Part shown: one piece after another, positions 42,810 through 51,951 of the stretch | How the letters are laid out: each line of letters begins with the position of its first letter | How positions within the stretch are numbered: position 1 is the stretch's first letter | Made by a program: the position numbers and the translations under genes | Assembly: GCF_042611095.1 (NCBI RefSeq) | Contig: NZ_JBHFPV010000001.1 | Coordinates: 1,364,001-1,428,000, forward strand | DNA from: Meishania litoralis | GTDB taxonomy: Bacteria; Bacteroidota; Bacteroidia; Flavobacteriales; Flavobacteriaceae | Direction: 5' to 3' | Length of the DNA: 64,000 nucleotides | The notes under the pieces: model-generated | The model's input: only the letters and a program-made list of their open reading frames with translations | Database searches by the model: none | Told to the model about the DNA's origin: nothing

Positions 42810-44678
42810 TCATCGCCCAAGATAGACCAACAATACACTTATGTCCGCCGGCGAAACGCCACTTATTCGGGAAGCTTGTGAAATAGTAATCGGTTGGATG
42901 GTCTTTAGCTTTTCTCGGGCCTCGAATGAGAGGGATTTCAATTTTGAATAGTCAAAACCCTCTGGGATCTTGACATTCTCAAGGCGATTAAGTTTATCGG
43001 CATTAAGCTTTTCCTTTGCGATATAGCCCGAATACTTTACCTGTACTTCGGTCTGTTCCAATACCTCCCAATCTAGATCGTTCTCGGCGACAAATGTAGC
43101 AACCGGCTGCAATTGTAACATATGCTCCATTGTAACCTCAGGCCTGGAAAAAACCTTGAACATTTTATCAGACTGTTTGACCAAGGCAGAGTCAACACTT
43201 TCCAGGATAGGATTTATATCATCGGGCAAAACACTGGTCTCCTTAAAAAAATCAACAAACACCTTCGATTTTTCTTTCTTAACCTCCATTCGTCGAAGCC
43301 GCTCTTCAGTGGCCAGCCCAATGCGATAACCTTTTGGTGTTAGCCTAATGTCGGCGTTATCTTGACGTAATAGCGTCCGATACTCCGCCCTAGAGGTAAA
43401 CATTCGATAGGGCTCTTCGGTACCTTTCGTTATCAAATCGTCTATCAAAACCCCAATGTAGGCTTCATCCCTTTTCAATACAAAAGGATCTTCTCCTTTC
43501 AACTTTAGATGCGCATTTATTCCGGCCATAAGTCCTTGTGAAGCTGCTTCCTCATAACCTGTCGTGCCATTGATCTGACCTGCAAAATAAAGATTGTCGA
43601 CTAACTTGGTCTCGAGCGTGTGCTTTAATTGTGTTGGCGGGAAATAGTCATACTCAATGGCATATCCCGGTCTAAAAAACTTTACGTTTTCAAAACCTCT
43701 GACAGACTTTAATGCCCTGAACTGAACATCTTCGGGAAGCGATGTGGAAAAACCATTGACATAGACCTCTACCGTATGCCAACCTTCGGGCTCGACAAAA
43801 AGTTGGTGCGCTTCCTTGTCTGCAAAACGGTTTATTTTATCCTCGATCGAAGGGCAATATCTAGGGCCGATACTTTTGATTCTTCCATTGAACATAGGGG
43901 AGCGGTCAAAACCCTCACGTAAGAGATCATGTACCAAAGCACTGGTGTGGCTCATATAGCAATCCCGTTGTTCGGTAAGAATCGGGGTTTCGAGATATGA
44001 GAACTTCTCGGGACGATCATCACCCGGCTGCACGATCATCTTGGAATAATCGAGCGAACGGCCATCCACTCTTGGGGGCGTGCCCGTTTTCATTCGTCCG
44101 CATTCAAAACCTATATCGGAAAGCTGCTCCGTAATACCCGTAGCGGCTCTTTCTCCTGCTCTTCCCCCACCAAACTGCTTGTCACCGATATGAATCAACC
44201 CATTCAAAAAAGTACCATTGGTCAAAACAACAGACCGTCCCTTTATATCAATTCCCAAAGAAGTCCGGACACCTACGACGGTTCCGCCCTCGATCAATAC
44301 TCCTTGGACCATCTCTTGATAAAAATCGCAATTAGGCGTCCGTTCAAGCGCCAAGCGCCATTCCTCAGCAAACCTCATCCGGTCATTTTGTGCCCTAGGA
44401 CTCCACATCGCAGGTCCTTTGGATTTGTTCAACATTTTGAACTGAATAGCGGACTTGTCGGTAATTATTCCACTATATCCTCCAAGAGCATCAATTTCAC
44501 GTACAATCTGGCCCTTGGCGATACCCCCCATCGCAGGGTTGCACGACATCTGTCCAATGGTTTGCAAGTTCATGGTAACCAACAAAGTCCTTGACCCCAT
44601 ATTAGCAGCCGCGGCAGCGGCCTCAGCTCCCGCGTGGCCTCCTCCAACTACTATAACATCATATACGTCTGCAAACAT
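42810..44678 (-). CDS. mnmG: tRNA uridine-5-carboxymethylaminomethyl modification enzyme
   Basis: 622 residues, full length. FAD fold motif DVIVVGGGHAGAEAA near the start, SCNPAMGGIAKG, QFKMLNKSKGPAMWSPRAQ, GTFLNGLIHIG and TGYEEAASQGLMAGIN are MnmG/GidA signatures. With MnmE it installs cmnm5U34 in tRNA. It starts 6 bases after ybeY and is bracketed by two parS sites, in keeping with the origin-proximal position of gidA in many bacteria. Confidence 0.97.
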   Translation of the reverse strand: MFADVYDVIVVGGGHAGAEAAAAAANMGSRTLLVTMNLQTIGQMSCNPAMGGIAKGQIVREIDALGGYSGIITDKSAIQFKMLNKSKGPAMWSPRAQNDRMRFAEEWRLALERTPNCDFYQEMVQGVLIEGGTVVGVRTSLGIDIKGRSVVLTNGTFLNGLIHIGDKQFGGGRAGERAATGITEQLSDIGFECGRMKTGTPPRVDGRSLDYSKMIVQPGDDRPEKFSYLETPILTEQRDCYMSHTSALVHDLLREGFDRSPMFNGRIKSIGPRYCPSIEDKINRFADKEAHQLFVEPEGWHTVEVYVNGFSTSLPEDVQFRALKSVRGFENVKFFRPGYAIEYDYFPPTQLKHTLETKLVDNLYFAGQINGTTGYEEAASQGLMAGINAHLKLKGEDPFVLKRDEAYIGVLIDDLITKGTEEPYRMFTSRAEYRTLLRQDNADIRLTPKGYRIGLATEERLRRMEVKKEKSKVFVDFFKETSVLPDDINPILESVDSALVKQSDKMFKVFSRPEVTMEHMLQLQPVATFVAENDLDWEVLEQTEVQVKYSGYIAKEKLNADKLNRLENVKIPEGFDYSKLKSLSFEAREKLKTIQPITISQASRISGVSPADISVLLVYLGR

Positions 44679-44684
44679 AATTTT

Positions 44685-45104
44685 CTATTGTTCCACGTGG
44701 AACATTTTAATCTTCTCGTCTTCTTTCCCACGCATTATTTCCGTCTCAACACTGCCTTTATCACCATATCCCATTAAATGTAGAACGCCATGCGCCATTA
44801 CCCGAAGCAACTCGTCTTCGAAATCAACATCATACTTCTCAGCATTCTCCTTGACCCTGTCAACGGAAATAAAAATATCACCCTCTATCTGTTTTCCCGA
44901 CGAATAATCAAAAGTAATTATATCGGTATAGTTGTCATGGTCCAAATATTCCTGATTAATGGACAACAAGTAGCCATCCTCACAAAAGATAAAATCAATC
45001 CGCGAAGGAAAATTAAGCTCTGATTCTATTACCCTACTTATCCAATCGGCATAATAAACCTCATTGGCAATGTTAAAGTCAGTCTCGTAGTGAAACTCAA
45101 TCAT
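44685..45104 (-). CDS. ybeY: Endoribonuclease YbeY (16S rRNA maturation)
   Basis: 139 residues. The zinc motif region reads VMAHGVLHLMGYGDKG, with the Bacteroidota variant in which GYDH is altered. EDGYLLSINQEYLDHDNYTDIITFDY is the conserved body. The last residues, MFHVEQ-stop, are encoded by the parS site at 44689-44704, so the gene's end and the centromere site share bases. It overlaps DUF4175 upstream by 8 bases and is 6 bases from mnmG. Confidence 0.92.
   Translation of the reverse strand: MIEFHYETDFNIANEVYYADWISRVIESELNFPSRIDFIFCEDGYLLSINQEYLDHDNYTDIITFDYSSGKQIEGDIFISVDRVKENAEKYDVDFEDELLRVMAHGVLHLMGYGDKGSVETEIMRGKEDEKIKMFHVEQ
44689..44704. promoter_or_regulatory. parS-like centromere site 2 (inside ybeY)
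   Basis: Second perfect TGTTCCACGTGGAACA palindrome. It encodes the C-terminal residues of YbeY and lies 10 bases before the mnmG start. Confidence 0.92.
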
Positions 45105-48100
45105 CGCTTTTAAAATACTCCTTTACCCTGTTTTGAAAATTTCGCCGCAAAGGTAGTGCTTGTCGGTCTAAAATCTCAACTTCATTGCGATAATTCTCTA
45201 ATAATGAAGGCTTAGTAGTAATGGGAGTTTTGAACTCAATCGTATTGGTATTGCTTTCCCGCTCTTGCTTCTTCCCTTGCTTTAAAGCAGCATTTTCAAG
45301 CTTCAAAAGTTCATATTGAATGGTATTCACCTTGGACAGTGTACGCTCCGTAACCCCATTCTCCAATAAATCATTCTCGAAATCCTCCATTTGACGTAGC
45401 AGTCTTTCACCCAGATTACGATCATCCTTTTTTATCATATCACGTAACTGCTCTTCCAATTTCTGTCGCAACATTTGCTGGCTTTTGTAGATTTCATATA
45501 TTTCCCGTAACTCATCCTCGCTAGTCCCGCCATTGCTCAGACCTCCCGATTGCCCTTGTTGGCCCTCGCCCATTTGCTCGCCTTTACTTCCCTGTTTCCC
45601 ATTTCCCTCATTCTGACCATCCTGTCCATTACTACCTTCTTCACCCTTCTGTCCACTTTTGCCTCCTTTTGAATCGGATTGACCCTCACCGGTATTACCT
45701 TCCCCATCTTTTCCTTGTTCCTTCCCAGAATCGGATTGACCTTTACCCGAACTTCCCATTCCCTCCATCTTTTCCTTAAGTTCACCTTGACTTTTGATGA
45801 TATCAGGCAACTGAAACCCTTGTCCATCGCTCTGACCGTTCCCCATTTGCATGCTCTGCTGCATATTATCCAATATATTCGCCAAAAAATCGGACAAACT
45901 ATTTGAAGCGTTCAGCACATACTTCTGATACGACACCCCCTGCTGAATTTGGTTCTCGGCCATACTCTCCAACGCCTTATCAATGTTATAATATACCTCG
46001 GTAATCTGCTCATTTACAAATTCGGAAAGTTCAGCCCGACGCAATGACAATGCAAAAAGGCTGTCATCAACATGCGAAAACATAGCCTTTAGCTCTTGCT
46101 GTTCGCGTACAGATCTGGAAAACTGCGTAACTTCACCACTATTTACCTCTAAAAGGTCGAACAGATTCTCTTGCTTGAACGAAAATGTAATCAGGTTATC
46201 CAAAATCTGCCGCAACATCTCAGCATCTTCGGTTTCTTCAGAACCACCCCCCGCAGCCGATGACGACTTCAATTTTTCACTAATCTGCCGCATTTTTGAA
46301 GCCGCCGACCTCTGTTTCTGTTTGGCCTTGTTTAAGGCCTTCTCCTTCTCCCCAGACTCAGAGCTCTCCTCCATTCCCCGATGTTTGTTGATTTCTTCCA
46401 ACGCATCCATCTGGTCTTCTTTTACCTCATCAGATTTCTTCGGGTCTATACTCAGATCCAAGGGCTTCTTAAGATCCGCGTTGTCCTTTTCAAGCTCATC
46501 AAGCTCATCAGCAACTTTATTGAAATCATCGTTCATTTGTTCCTGTTCCTTGTTCGAAAAATCCTGCCCTAGATTCAAATTGGACAAAATCTCCTGTTTT
46601 TTGGCCAGTTTTTCCAACTCTCTTGCCAGCTGCGATGCTTTTTCGGCCACATAATACCGTTTGGTCAATTCTAAGAGCTGTTCAAGGTTTCGCTCGCTAT
46701 TCTGTTGCCTTTTTCCCAACTCCTCCAAACGTTTGGCCAATTCTTCCTTATCGATCTTATCGGCAATCTTATTAAGCTCATCCAATAGCTTTTCATTCTT
46801 CTTCGCCTCAAGTTCTTGCCGCTCCAAACGTTCTTGGAGCATTTTGTTCAACTCGTCCTCCTCTGTCGACTTATCAAGGTTCTCCCTTAACTGTTTACTG
46901 AACTTCTGCATCAGATTTTCCTGTTGTTGTTGTTTTTTAAGAAAATCCTTTATCTGATTTTGATCGTTAAAATTCAATTGGCTTTTTTCCTTTTGCTCCG
47001 TATTGATCTCGTTCAAGGTATTCTTTTGCTCCTTGAACTTCTCCAAGGACCTGTCCATATTGTCAATTATAGCTTGTTGGGACTCCAATTCTTTATTTCG
47101 CAATTGATCCCCATCGAGCAAAGTCGTATTAAAAATCCGGCTTTTGCTCACCTTGCCCCCATGTATGGCATCATTATCGACAACCTCAAAATAAAAGCTG
47201 TACGACCGCCCCTCTTCCAAATCGAGTCCTGATGGAAAGGTATAATAGAACTGTTCAAAATTGACATTGGGAGTCCGAAGTTCGATCCTCTGCTTATCAT
47301 CACTATTGGAATCGGGATGACACACCAAATTAATCCTTGCAATTTTATAATCATCGGAAGCCTCCCCGATATAATACAGAACATTCGGGTTCAATGAATC
47401 AATGACCTGCGTTGCCTTGATCGTTGGATGGGCATCTTTGATAACGGTGAAACGGTAATCCAATTTCTCGTAGTTGCTCACATTCCGGTTCGAAGTGGCC
47501 AATTGATAGGGGAAGTTTTTATAAATACGCTCGGTGAGCCCAAAATTCGTGCCATCGTTTTCAAAGGTTTTAAGGGTATCCTCGGTTATCAGATCGATAC
47601 GTTCGGTATCTCGGCCAACAATCTGCCAAGTCACCTTGGTGCCCTCAGGAAATGTTGCATTTCCCGTGCTTTTCAAAGTTTCGTTTCGTTTGTCGACATA
47701 GTCCGGGTAATCCAATACCACTTCAAAGTCTTGAATAGCAGGGGTTTTGAGCACGTTTAACCTATATTCCCTAGATTTTATACCATTCGCCATAAAATAA
47801 AAGGCCGTGGACGAAAGTGGTGGCGAAAAGGTATGTTTAAAGATTCCTTCTTGTTCCTGCAACAGGAATTCCGTTCCGTCGATAACGATATAAACGTCTT
47901 TTGGCTTTAAATCACCTTCGGTCACCACCTGGGCGGTGTAGGTCTCGCTTTCAAGCACATTCAACTTGTCCGACAATAAAGTAAAGTAAAAGGGAGCCGG
48001 AGGTTCGTAGGCAAGATCATAATTGACGACACGATTGGCCGATCCAAAAAAATCGCCCAAATTACCCGATAGCCCTATCAACATAAAAATGACCAACGGA

Positions 48101-48573
48101 ATGGCCAAGTACTTCACATACTTTAGGTTTTCAGCAAAATTTACCGCCTTGGCAAAAGGGATGGGGTCCAAACTTTCGGAACGTTGCTCGATACTCGCCA
48201 ATAACAGCTCCGATCTTTGGGTATCTTCCGCGAGATCCAACAAATTAAGCAGCTTGTCACCAACTTCGGGAAAATGGGTGCCAATTAGCACTGAGGCCTG
48301 TTTGTTGCTGATTCCCTTCTTTATTCTAAACAGGTAGAACAAAGGTGTCAAGATGTACCTAAAAAGAAGATAGCCTTCCACGATGATAAAGGCGAGCAGC
48401 AAAATAAGCCTTCCTGTGGAATTCATCCATAAAAAATACTCTACCCCAAGTATCACGATCAAAAATAACAGCCCGAGCACCAAAAAAAGCAAGGTGCCCT
48501 TGACCAACATCTTGGTATAGAACCTTCTTGTGAATTCCTTTAGCTTATGTAGTATGTTGTTATATTGCCTCAA
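45097..48573 (-). CDS. DUF4175-family membrane protein, 1158 aa
   Basis: Large inner-membrane protein of a Bacteroidota family of unknown function. Two hydrophobic segments (about 23-72) and one near 150-170 anchor it. A long periplasmic beta-rich part (about 190-500) follows, then a Lys/Glu/Gln-rich coiled-coil region (about 510-800) and a Gly/Gln/Ser-rich low-complexity stretch (about 915-1010). The start codon is TTG at 48573, consistent with the family's N-terminus (NNILHKLKEFTRRFYTK). It heads the DUF4175-ybeY-mnmG operon. Numerous plus-strand ORFs over it are composition shadows. Confidence 0.85.
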   Translation of the reverse strand: MRQYNNILHKLKEFTRRFYTKMLVKGTLLFLVLGLLFLIVILGVEYFLWMNSTGRLILLLAFIIVEGYLLFRYILTPLFYLFRIKKGISNKQASVLIGTHFPEVGDKLLNLLDLAEDTQRSELLLASIEQRSESLDPIPFAKAVNFAENLKYVKYLAIPLVIFMLIGLSGNLGDFFGSANRVVNYDLAYEPPAPFYFTLLSDKLNVLESETYTAQVVTEGDLKPKDVYIVIDGTEFLLQEQEGIFKHTFSPPLSSTAFYFMANGIKSREYRLNVLKTPAIQDFEVVLDYPDYVDKRNETLKSTGNATFPEGTKVTWQIVGRDTERIDLITEDTLKTFENDGTNFGLTERIYKNFPYQLATSNRNVSNYEKLDYRFTVIKDAHPTIKATQVIDSLNPNVLYYIGEASDDYKIARINLVCHPDSNSDDKQRIELRTPNVNFEQFYYTFPSGLDLEEGRSYSFYFEVVDNDAIHGGKVSKSRIFNTTLLDGDQLRNKELESQQAIIDNMDRSLEKFKEQKNTLNEINTEQKEKSQLNFNDQNQIKDFLKKQQQQENLMQKFSKQLRENLDKSTEEDELNKMLQERLERQELEAKKNEKLLDELNKIADKIDKEELAKRLEELGKRQQNSERNLEQLLELTKRYYVAEKASQLARELEKLAKKQEILSNLNLGQDFSNKEQEQMNDDFNKVADELDELEKDNADLKKPLDLSIDPKKSDEVKEDQMDALEEINKHRGMEESSESGEKEKALNKAKQKQRSAASKMRQISEKLKSSSAAGGGSEETEDAEMLRQILDNLITFSFKQENLFDLLEVNSGEVTQFSRSVREQQELKAMFSHVDDSLFALSLRRAELSEFVNEQITEVYYNIDKALESMAENQIQQGVSYQKYVLNASNSLSDFLANILDNMQQSMQMGNGQSDGQGFQLPDIIKSQGELKEKMEGMGSSGKGQSDSGKEQGKDGEGNTGEGQSDSKGGKSGQKGEEGSNGQDGQNEGNGKQGSKGEQMGEGQQGQSGGLSNGGTSEDELREIYEIYKSQQMLRQKLEEQLRDMIKKDDRNLGERLLRQMEDFENDLLENGVTERTLSKVNTIQYELLKLENAALKQGKKQERESNTNTIEFKTPITTKPSLLENYRNEVEILDRQALPLRRNFQNRVKEYFKSDD

Positions 48574-48690
48574 ACTTGAACGTTTTCTATACCAAGATAA
48601 TGCAAAAATGGCCCTTATTCCCCGATCATTGGGTTTTTAAGATAAAATTAAAGGTTTGCTCTTTATAGAGTCAAACGCCGCGGGCACCGG

Positions 48691-48721
48691 TTTGTGTATG
48701 CGCTGCTTTCGCCTATCTTTG
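48691..48721 (+). promoter_or_regulatory. Promoter of gltX
   Basis: TTTG (48691-48694), 19-base spacer, TATCTTTG (48714-48721): the cleanest Bacteroidota-type promoter in the window, and it fixes the gltX start downstream at 48739. Confidence 0.75.
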
Positions 48722-48738
48722 CCCTACAATTTGTTGAA

Positions 48739-50283
48739 ATGCCAGAGAAAGTCCGAGTCCGTTTTGCCCCAAGCCCGACAGGGCCCCTTCATATCGGTGG
48801 TGTTCGCACCGCATTGTTCAACTATCTATTTGCAAAAAAAAACGGGGGTGATTTTATACTGCGCATCGAGGATACCGATCAAAACCGTTATGTTGAAGGT
48901 GCGGAGGAATACATCATTAATTCCTTGAACTGGTGTGGCATTCCATTTGACGAAGGCCCCGGCAAAGAAAAAGGTTTCGGACCCTACCGGCAAAGTGAGC
49001 GCAAACACCTTTATAGCCAATACGCCGATGAGCTCGTGCAACAAGGTAAGGCCTATTACGCTTTTGATACCCCCGAACGATTGGATTTTCATCGTAAGGA
49101 TCATGAGGCCAAAGGAAAAACCTTTATCTATAATTGGCACAACCGTCTAAAACTTGACAATTCGTTATCGCTTAACGAGCAAGAAACCCAAAAACGCCTG
49201 GATTCGGGAGAGGAATACGTCATTCGCTTTAAAACCCCTCAGGACGAAAAACTCGTGTTGACCGACCTTGTCAGGGGAAAAATAGAAATCGACACCAATA
49301 CCCTTGACGACAAAGTTTTGTTCAAAAGCGATGGAATGCCAACGTATCATTTGGCCAACATTGTAGACGACCACTTAATGGAAATCACCCACGTCATACG
49401 CGGTGAGGAATGGCTGCCTTCCTTGGCCCTGCACCAACAGTTATACGATGCGTTCGGGTGGCGGGCTCCTAAATTTGCCCATTTGCCCCTGATCATGAAA
49501 CCTGTCGGCAAAGGAAAGTTGAGCAAAAGGGATGGTGAAAAAATGGGGTTTCCAGTATTTCCTTTGTCTTGGAAAGACTCCGTAGGATATCGCGAAGCAG
49601 GTTATTTTCCCGAGGCCGTCGTCAACTTTTTGGCCCTTCTGGGTTGGAATCCCGGTACGGAACAGGAAATTTTCAGCTTGCAAGAACTCACCCAAAGTTT
49701 TACGTTGGAGCGCGTGAACAAGTCGGGGGCACGCTTCGATCCCGATAAGACCAAATGGTATAATCAGCATTATCTGCAAGAAAAAAGCAATGAAGAATTG
49801 GCGGGTTTGTTCGTGAAATATATGGAAAATCATTCTGTAGACACTGAACGAAGTCGAAGTGACGAAGGAGGTCTCGACTCCGCTCGACCTGACAGTTCGT
49901 ATGTAGAAAAAGTCGTTTCCTTAATAAAAGAACGAGCCGCCTTTGTGTCTGATTTTTGGGACTTATCCGATTATTTCTTTGTGGCCCCTGAGACCTATGA
50001 CGAAAAGGCCGTAAAAAAACAATGGAAGGAAGACACGCCTACCGTCATGACCGAGCTTTTGACCGTTTTACAAAACATTGACGATTTTGCCTCTGAAACC
50101 GTTGAAAATACCGTAAAGGAATGGATTGCCAACAAAGAACTCTCCTTTGGCAAGGTGATGCCGCCATTACGACTCATTATTGTCGGAGCCATGAAAGGCC
50201 CGCATTTGTTTGATATTATGGCTTTGATCGGGAAAGAGGAAACACTCGGTAGGCTTGAAAGGGCGTTGGAAGTATTGGAATAA
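48739..50283 (+). CDS. gltX: Glutamyl-tRNA synthetase
   Basis: 514 residues. Class I signatures: PSPTGPLHIGG (HIGH type, 11-21) and the KLSKRDG loop (KMSKS type, 260-266); RYVEGAEE and FAHLPLIMKP are also present. It charges tRNA-Glu. The start is ATG 48739 (MPEKVRVRF); an in-frame ATG at 48694 overlaps the promoter. An odd stretch (about residues 366-387, VDTERSRSDEGGLDSARPD) interrupts the anticodon-binding half and is encoded by a repeat-like insert. The frame is kept, so the enzyme is probably functional. The stop is 2 bases before an attC-like hairpin. Confidence 0.95.
   Translation: MPEKVRVRFAPSPTGPLHIGGVRTALFNYLFAKKNGGDFILRIEDTDQNRYVEGAEEYIINSLNWCGIPFDEGPGKEKGFGPYRQSERKHLYSQYADELVQQGKAYYAFDTPERLDFHRKDHEAKGKTFIYNWHNRLKLDNSLSLNEQETQKRLDSGEEYVIRFKTPQDEKLVLTDLVRGKIEIDTNTLDDKVLFKSDGMPTYHLANIVDDHLMEITHVIRGEEWLPSLALHQQLYDAFGWRAPKFAHLPLIMKPVGKGKLSKRDGEKMGFPVFPLSWKDSVGYREAGYFPEAVVNFLALLGWNPGTEQEIFSLQELTQSFTLERVNKSGARFDPDKTKWYNQHYLQEKSNEELAGLFVKYMENHSVDTERSRSDEGGLDSARPDSSYVEKVVSLIKERAAFVSDFWDLSDYFFVAPETYDEKAVKKQWKEDTPTVMTELLTVLQNIDDFASETVENTVKEWIANKELSFGKVMPPLRLIIVGAMKGPHLFDIMALIGKEETLGRLERALEVLE
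49839..49895 (+). repeat. Dispersed-repeat-like insertion inside gltX
   Basis: Contains CACTGAACGAAGTCGAAGTG and GGTCTCGACTCCGCTCGACC, two imperfect palindromes. I recognise this type of sequence as a repeat common in intergenic regions of Flavobacteriaceae. Here it is in frame within a coding gene, adding an Arg/Ser/Asp-rich loop. Confidence 0.65.
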
Positions 50284-50285
50284 TG

Positions 50286-50413
50286 GTGCAACGGTTAGTA
50301 TATGAAAAGTAGGCGATTTCGAAGTGCTAAACTTTCGGTTAAGCACAGAGTTTGATACGAGTCACAAGCCTTGATTTTATTGCTATTTCGCCTATTTTTT
50401 ATACATTGTTACC
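50286..50413 (-). other. attC-like imperfect hairpin, end of cassette 1
   Basis: The minus-strand outer arms GGTAACAATGTATA and TATACTAACCGTTGCAC are partly complementary, as are inner arms AAAATAGGCGA / TCGCCTACTTTT, and the apex has GTGCTTAAC / GTTTAGCAC around a short loop. About 128 bases fold as one long imperfect hairpin, like an integron attC site with R/L arms. It follows the stop of the SRPBCC gene and begins 2 bases after the gltX stop. Confidence 0.5.
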
Positions 50414-50418
50414 ACCTG

Positions 50419-51372
50419 TTATTTATTCTTCTCGCATCTATTTTCAATTACTTTTAATAGTCTGTCTTGAAAGTCTGACAGGATTATGTCGCCCCAAAAT
50501 TTACCATAAAAATTGATTGTTGAAGTCAACTGATAACTTGAAGAAAGTGTCAATTTTACTTGTCCGTTTTTTAAGTCTGTAAGTTCGTAGGTTGCGTCAA
50601 CAAAGTTGAAATAGTTACCATTCAAAACGTGTTGGTCAAATACTTTTTGTCTAACCGTTGCAGGGTCAATTTTTATGTCGAATGAAACTTTTTTATTCTC
50701 GTCATATTCCGTGATTGTTTCAATGAACATTAAACCACCTTCAAAATTTCCTATTCTTTGTCCGCCAAGTTCTTTTTTGTCAACAGCTGCACTTATTGGT
50801 CTGGGAATTCCGATTGAATTGAAAAATCCTAAATTATATTCTTTCGGGTCGATAGTCTGTACTTCTACAATGTTATCCCAAATTTTTTCAGGTGTTGCGT
50901 CTATGATAACTTCACTTTTTACAATATATGTATCAGAAGGGCTTTTTATGTATTCTTCGATAGGTGCAAATAGAAAAGGTAACAATACCAAGGTTAGTAG
51001 TTTACCTTTACTTTTTTGTCTGTTAATCTGAACTATTCTAAAAATCAATGCTCCAATTGTTCCTAATATGAAAAATGGTGCTGCAAGAACCAACAAACAA
51101 ATAAAGTCTTCGATACCAAATAAGAACATGGTCAAAAAGAATGTCACAACCGTAAGCCAAGGAATGAAAATTATGTTTCTGTATGATTTGAGTTTTTCAT
51201 TGTCGGCAAACATTAATGGAATAGTTCCCAAAATGGTCGGAATAATAAACAAGTATGTCACAGAAGCCAAAGTTGCTTTTTGTCCAAATACTAACCTTGT
51301 TACAAGTCCGTAAGCAATACCGAGTACAATCCCGATAATTAAAAGTCCATATTTCTGTTTAAATTTCGTCAT
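50419..51372 (-). CDS. Membrane protein with C-terminal SRPBCC-like domain
   Basis: 317 residues. Four to five hydrophobic segments (about 1-140) precede a soluble half (about 155-310) with the steroid-acute-regulatory-like pattern VIIDATPEKIWDNIVEV, the GLMFIETITEYDENKKVSF strands and the C-terminal helix DFQDRLLKVIE. It is unlike the ordinary genes around it: AT-rich, and preceded and followed by hairpin spacers. No close function is recognised. It may bind a hydrophobic ligand. Confidence 0.68.
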   Translation of the reverse strand: MTKFKQKYGLLIIGIVLGIAYGLVTRLVFGQKATLASVTYLFIIPTILGTIPLMFADNEKLKSYRNIIFIPWLTVVTFFLTMFLFGIEDFICLLVLAAPFFILGTIGALIFRIVQINRQKSKGKLLTLVLLPFLFAPIEEYIKSPSDTYIVKSEVIIDATPEKIWDNIVEVQTIDPKEYNLGFFNSIGIPRPISAAVDKKELGGQRIGNFEGGLMFIETITEYDENKKVSFDIKIDPATVRQKVFDQHVLNGNYFNFVDATYELTDLKNGQVKLTLSSSYQLTSTINFYGKFWGDIILSDFQDRLLKVIENRCEKNK

Positions 51373-51377
51373 TCTTG

Positions 51378-51442
51378 CAGGTAACGTTCTGTGTATGGTG
51401 CGTATCCCGAAGGGTATGCACTATAGCATCAATGTACGCTGG
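51378..51442 (-). other. attC-like imperfect hairpin, end of cassette 2
   Basis: Core stem GTGCATACCC-TTC-GGGATACGCAC with outer arms CAGCGTAC and CGTTACCTG that are partly complementary. It lies directly after the 167-aa gene's stop, and the next gene's ATG is 14 bases after its GTTACCT; the GTTACCT-GCAAG sequence resembles GTTGTAC-GCAAG at 52856-52867. Confidence 0.5.
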
Positions 51443-51443
51443 A

Positions 51444-51947
51444 TTATAAATATTTAAATATATATTTTAAAAACTCCCAAGTTCCGAATAATCCACCAGG
51501 TATTGTTAACCAACCTATTACTTTAAGAACAGTTCTAAAGGCTATTTCTGAAGTTGTATCAGCTTTTACAAGTAAAGCGTAACCATGTTCAGAAATTAAA
51601 GGTCCTTTTATTAACTTTTTAAGTGAACTTTCCGGAATTGTCCAACCTCCTTGCATCACATAGTTAAATGGTACACCTTTCGGTTTCTTAATGTTATCAT
51701 GGTCAATAGGATAACTATAAGACATCATTCCCGCTATTTTATCTGGTGCATGGAATTCATTGTATATAAATATATATAGTTCTCTAACTGTATATCTTCT
51801 GCAGGTTATGAAATGGAATAATTGAATGAACCATGTTCTTTTTTTCAATTTTATTTCATTTGAAGCCAAATCAATCATCCAGTTCTTACTCATTTTGTTA
51901 ATAATTGATTTCTTATCAGAACTGTGATGATATGATTTATAAGTCAT
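51444..51947 (-). CDS. Hypothetical protein in the RES-domain gene pair
   Basis: 167 residues, Ile/Lys/Phe-rich. No known family recognised. A basic N-terminus, WFIQLFHFITCRRY in the middle, and two adjacent hydrophobic stretches at the C-terminus (VLKVIGWLTIPGGLFG and WEFLKYIFKYL) that could touch the membrane. It starts 4 bases past the stop of the RES gene, so they are probably one unit and may work together, perhaps as toxin and partner; that is inference only. Confidence 0.6.
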   Translation of the reverse strand: MTYKSYHHSSDKKSIINKMSKNWMIDLASNEIKLKKRTWFIQLFHFITCRRYTVRELYIFIYNEFHAPDKIAGMMSYSYPIDHDNIKKPKGVPFNYVMQGGWTIPESSLKKLIKGPLISEHGYALLVKADTTSEIAFRTVLKVIGWLTIPGGLFGTWEFLKYIFKYL

Positions 51948-51951
51948 AATC

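Noticed and set aside
46175..46957. Ser/Phe-rich ORFs on the plus strand within DUF4175
   Set aside because: Codon shadows of the Glu/Lys/Gln-rich coiled coil on the other strand.
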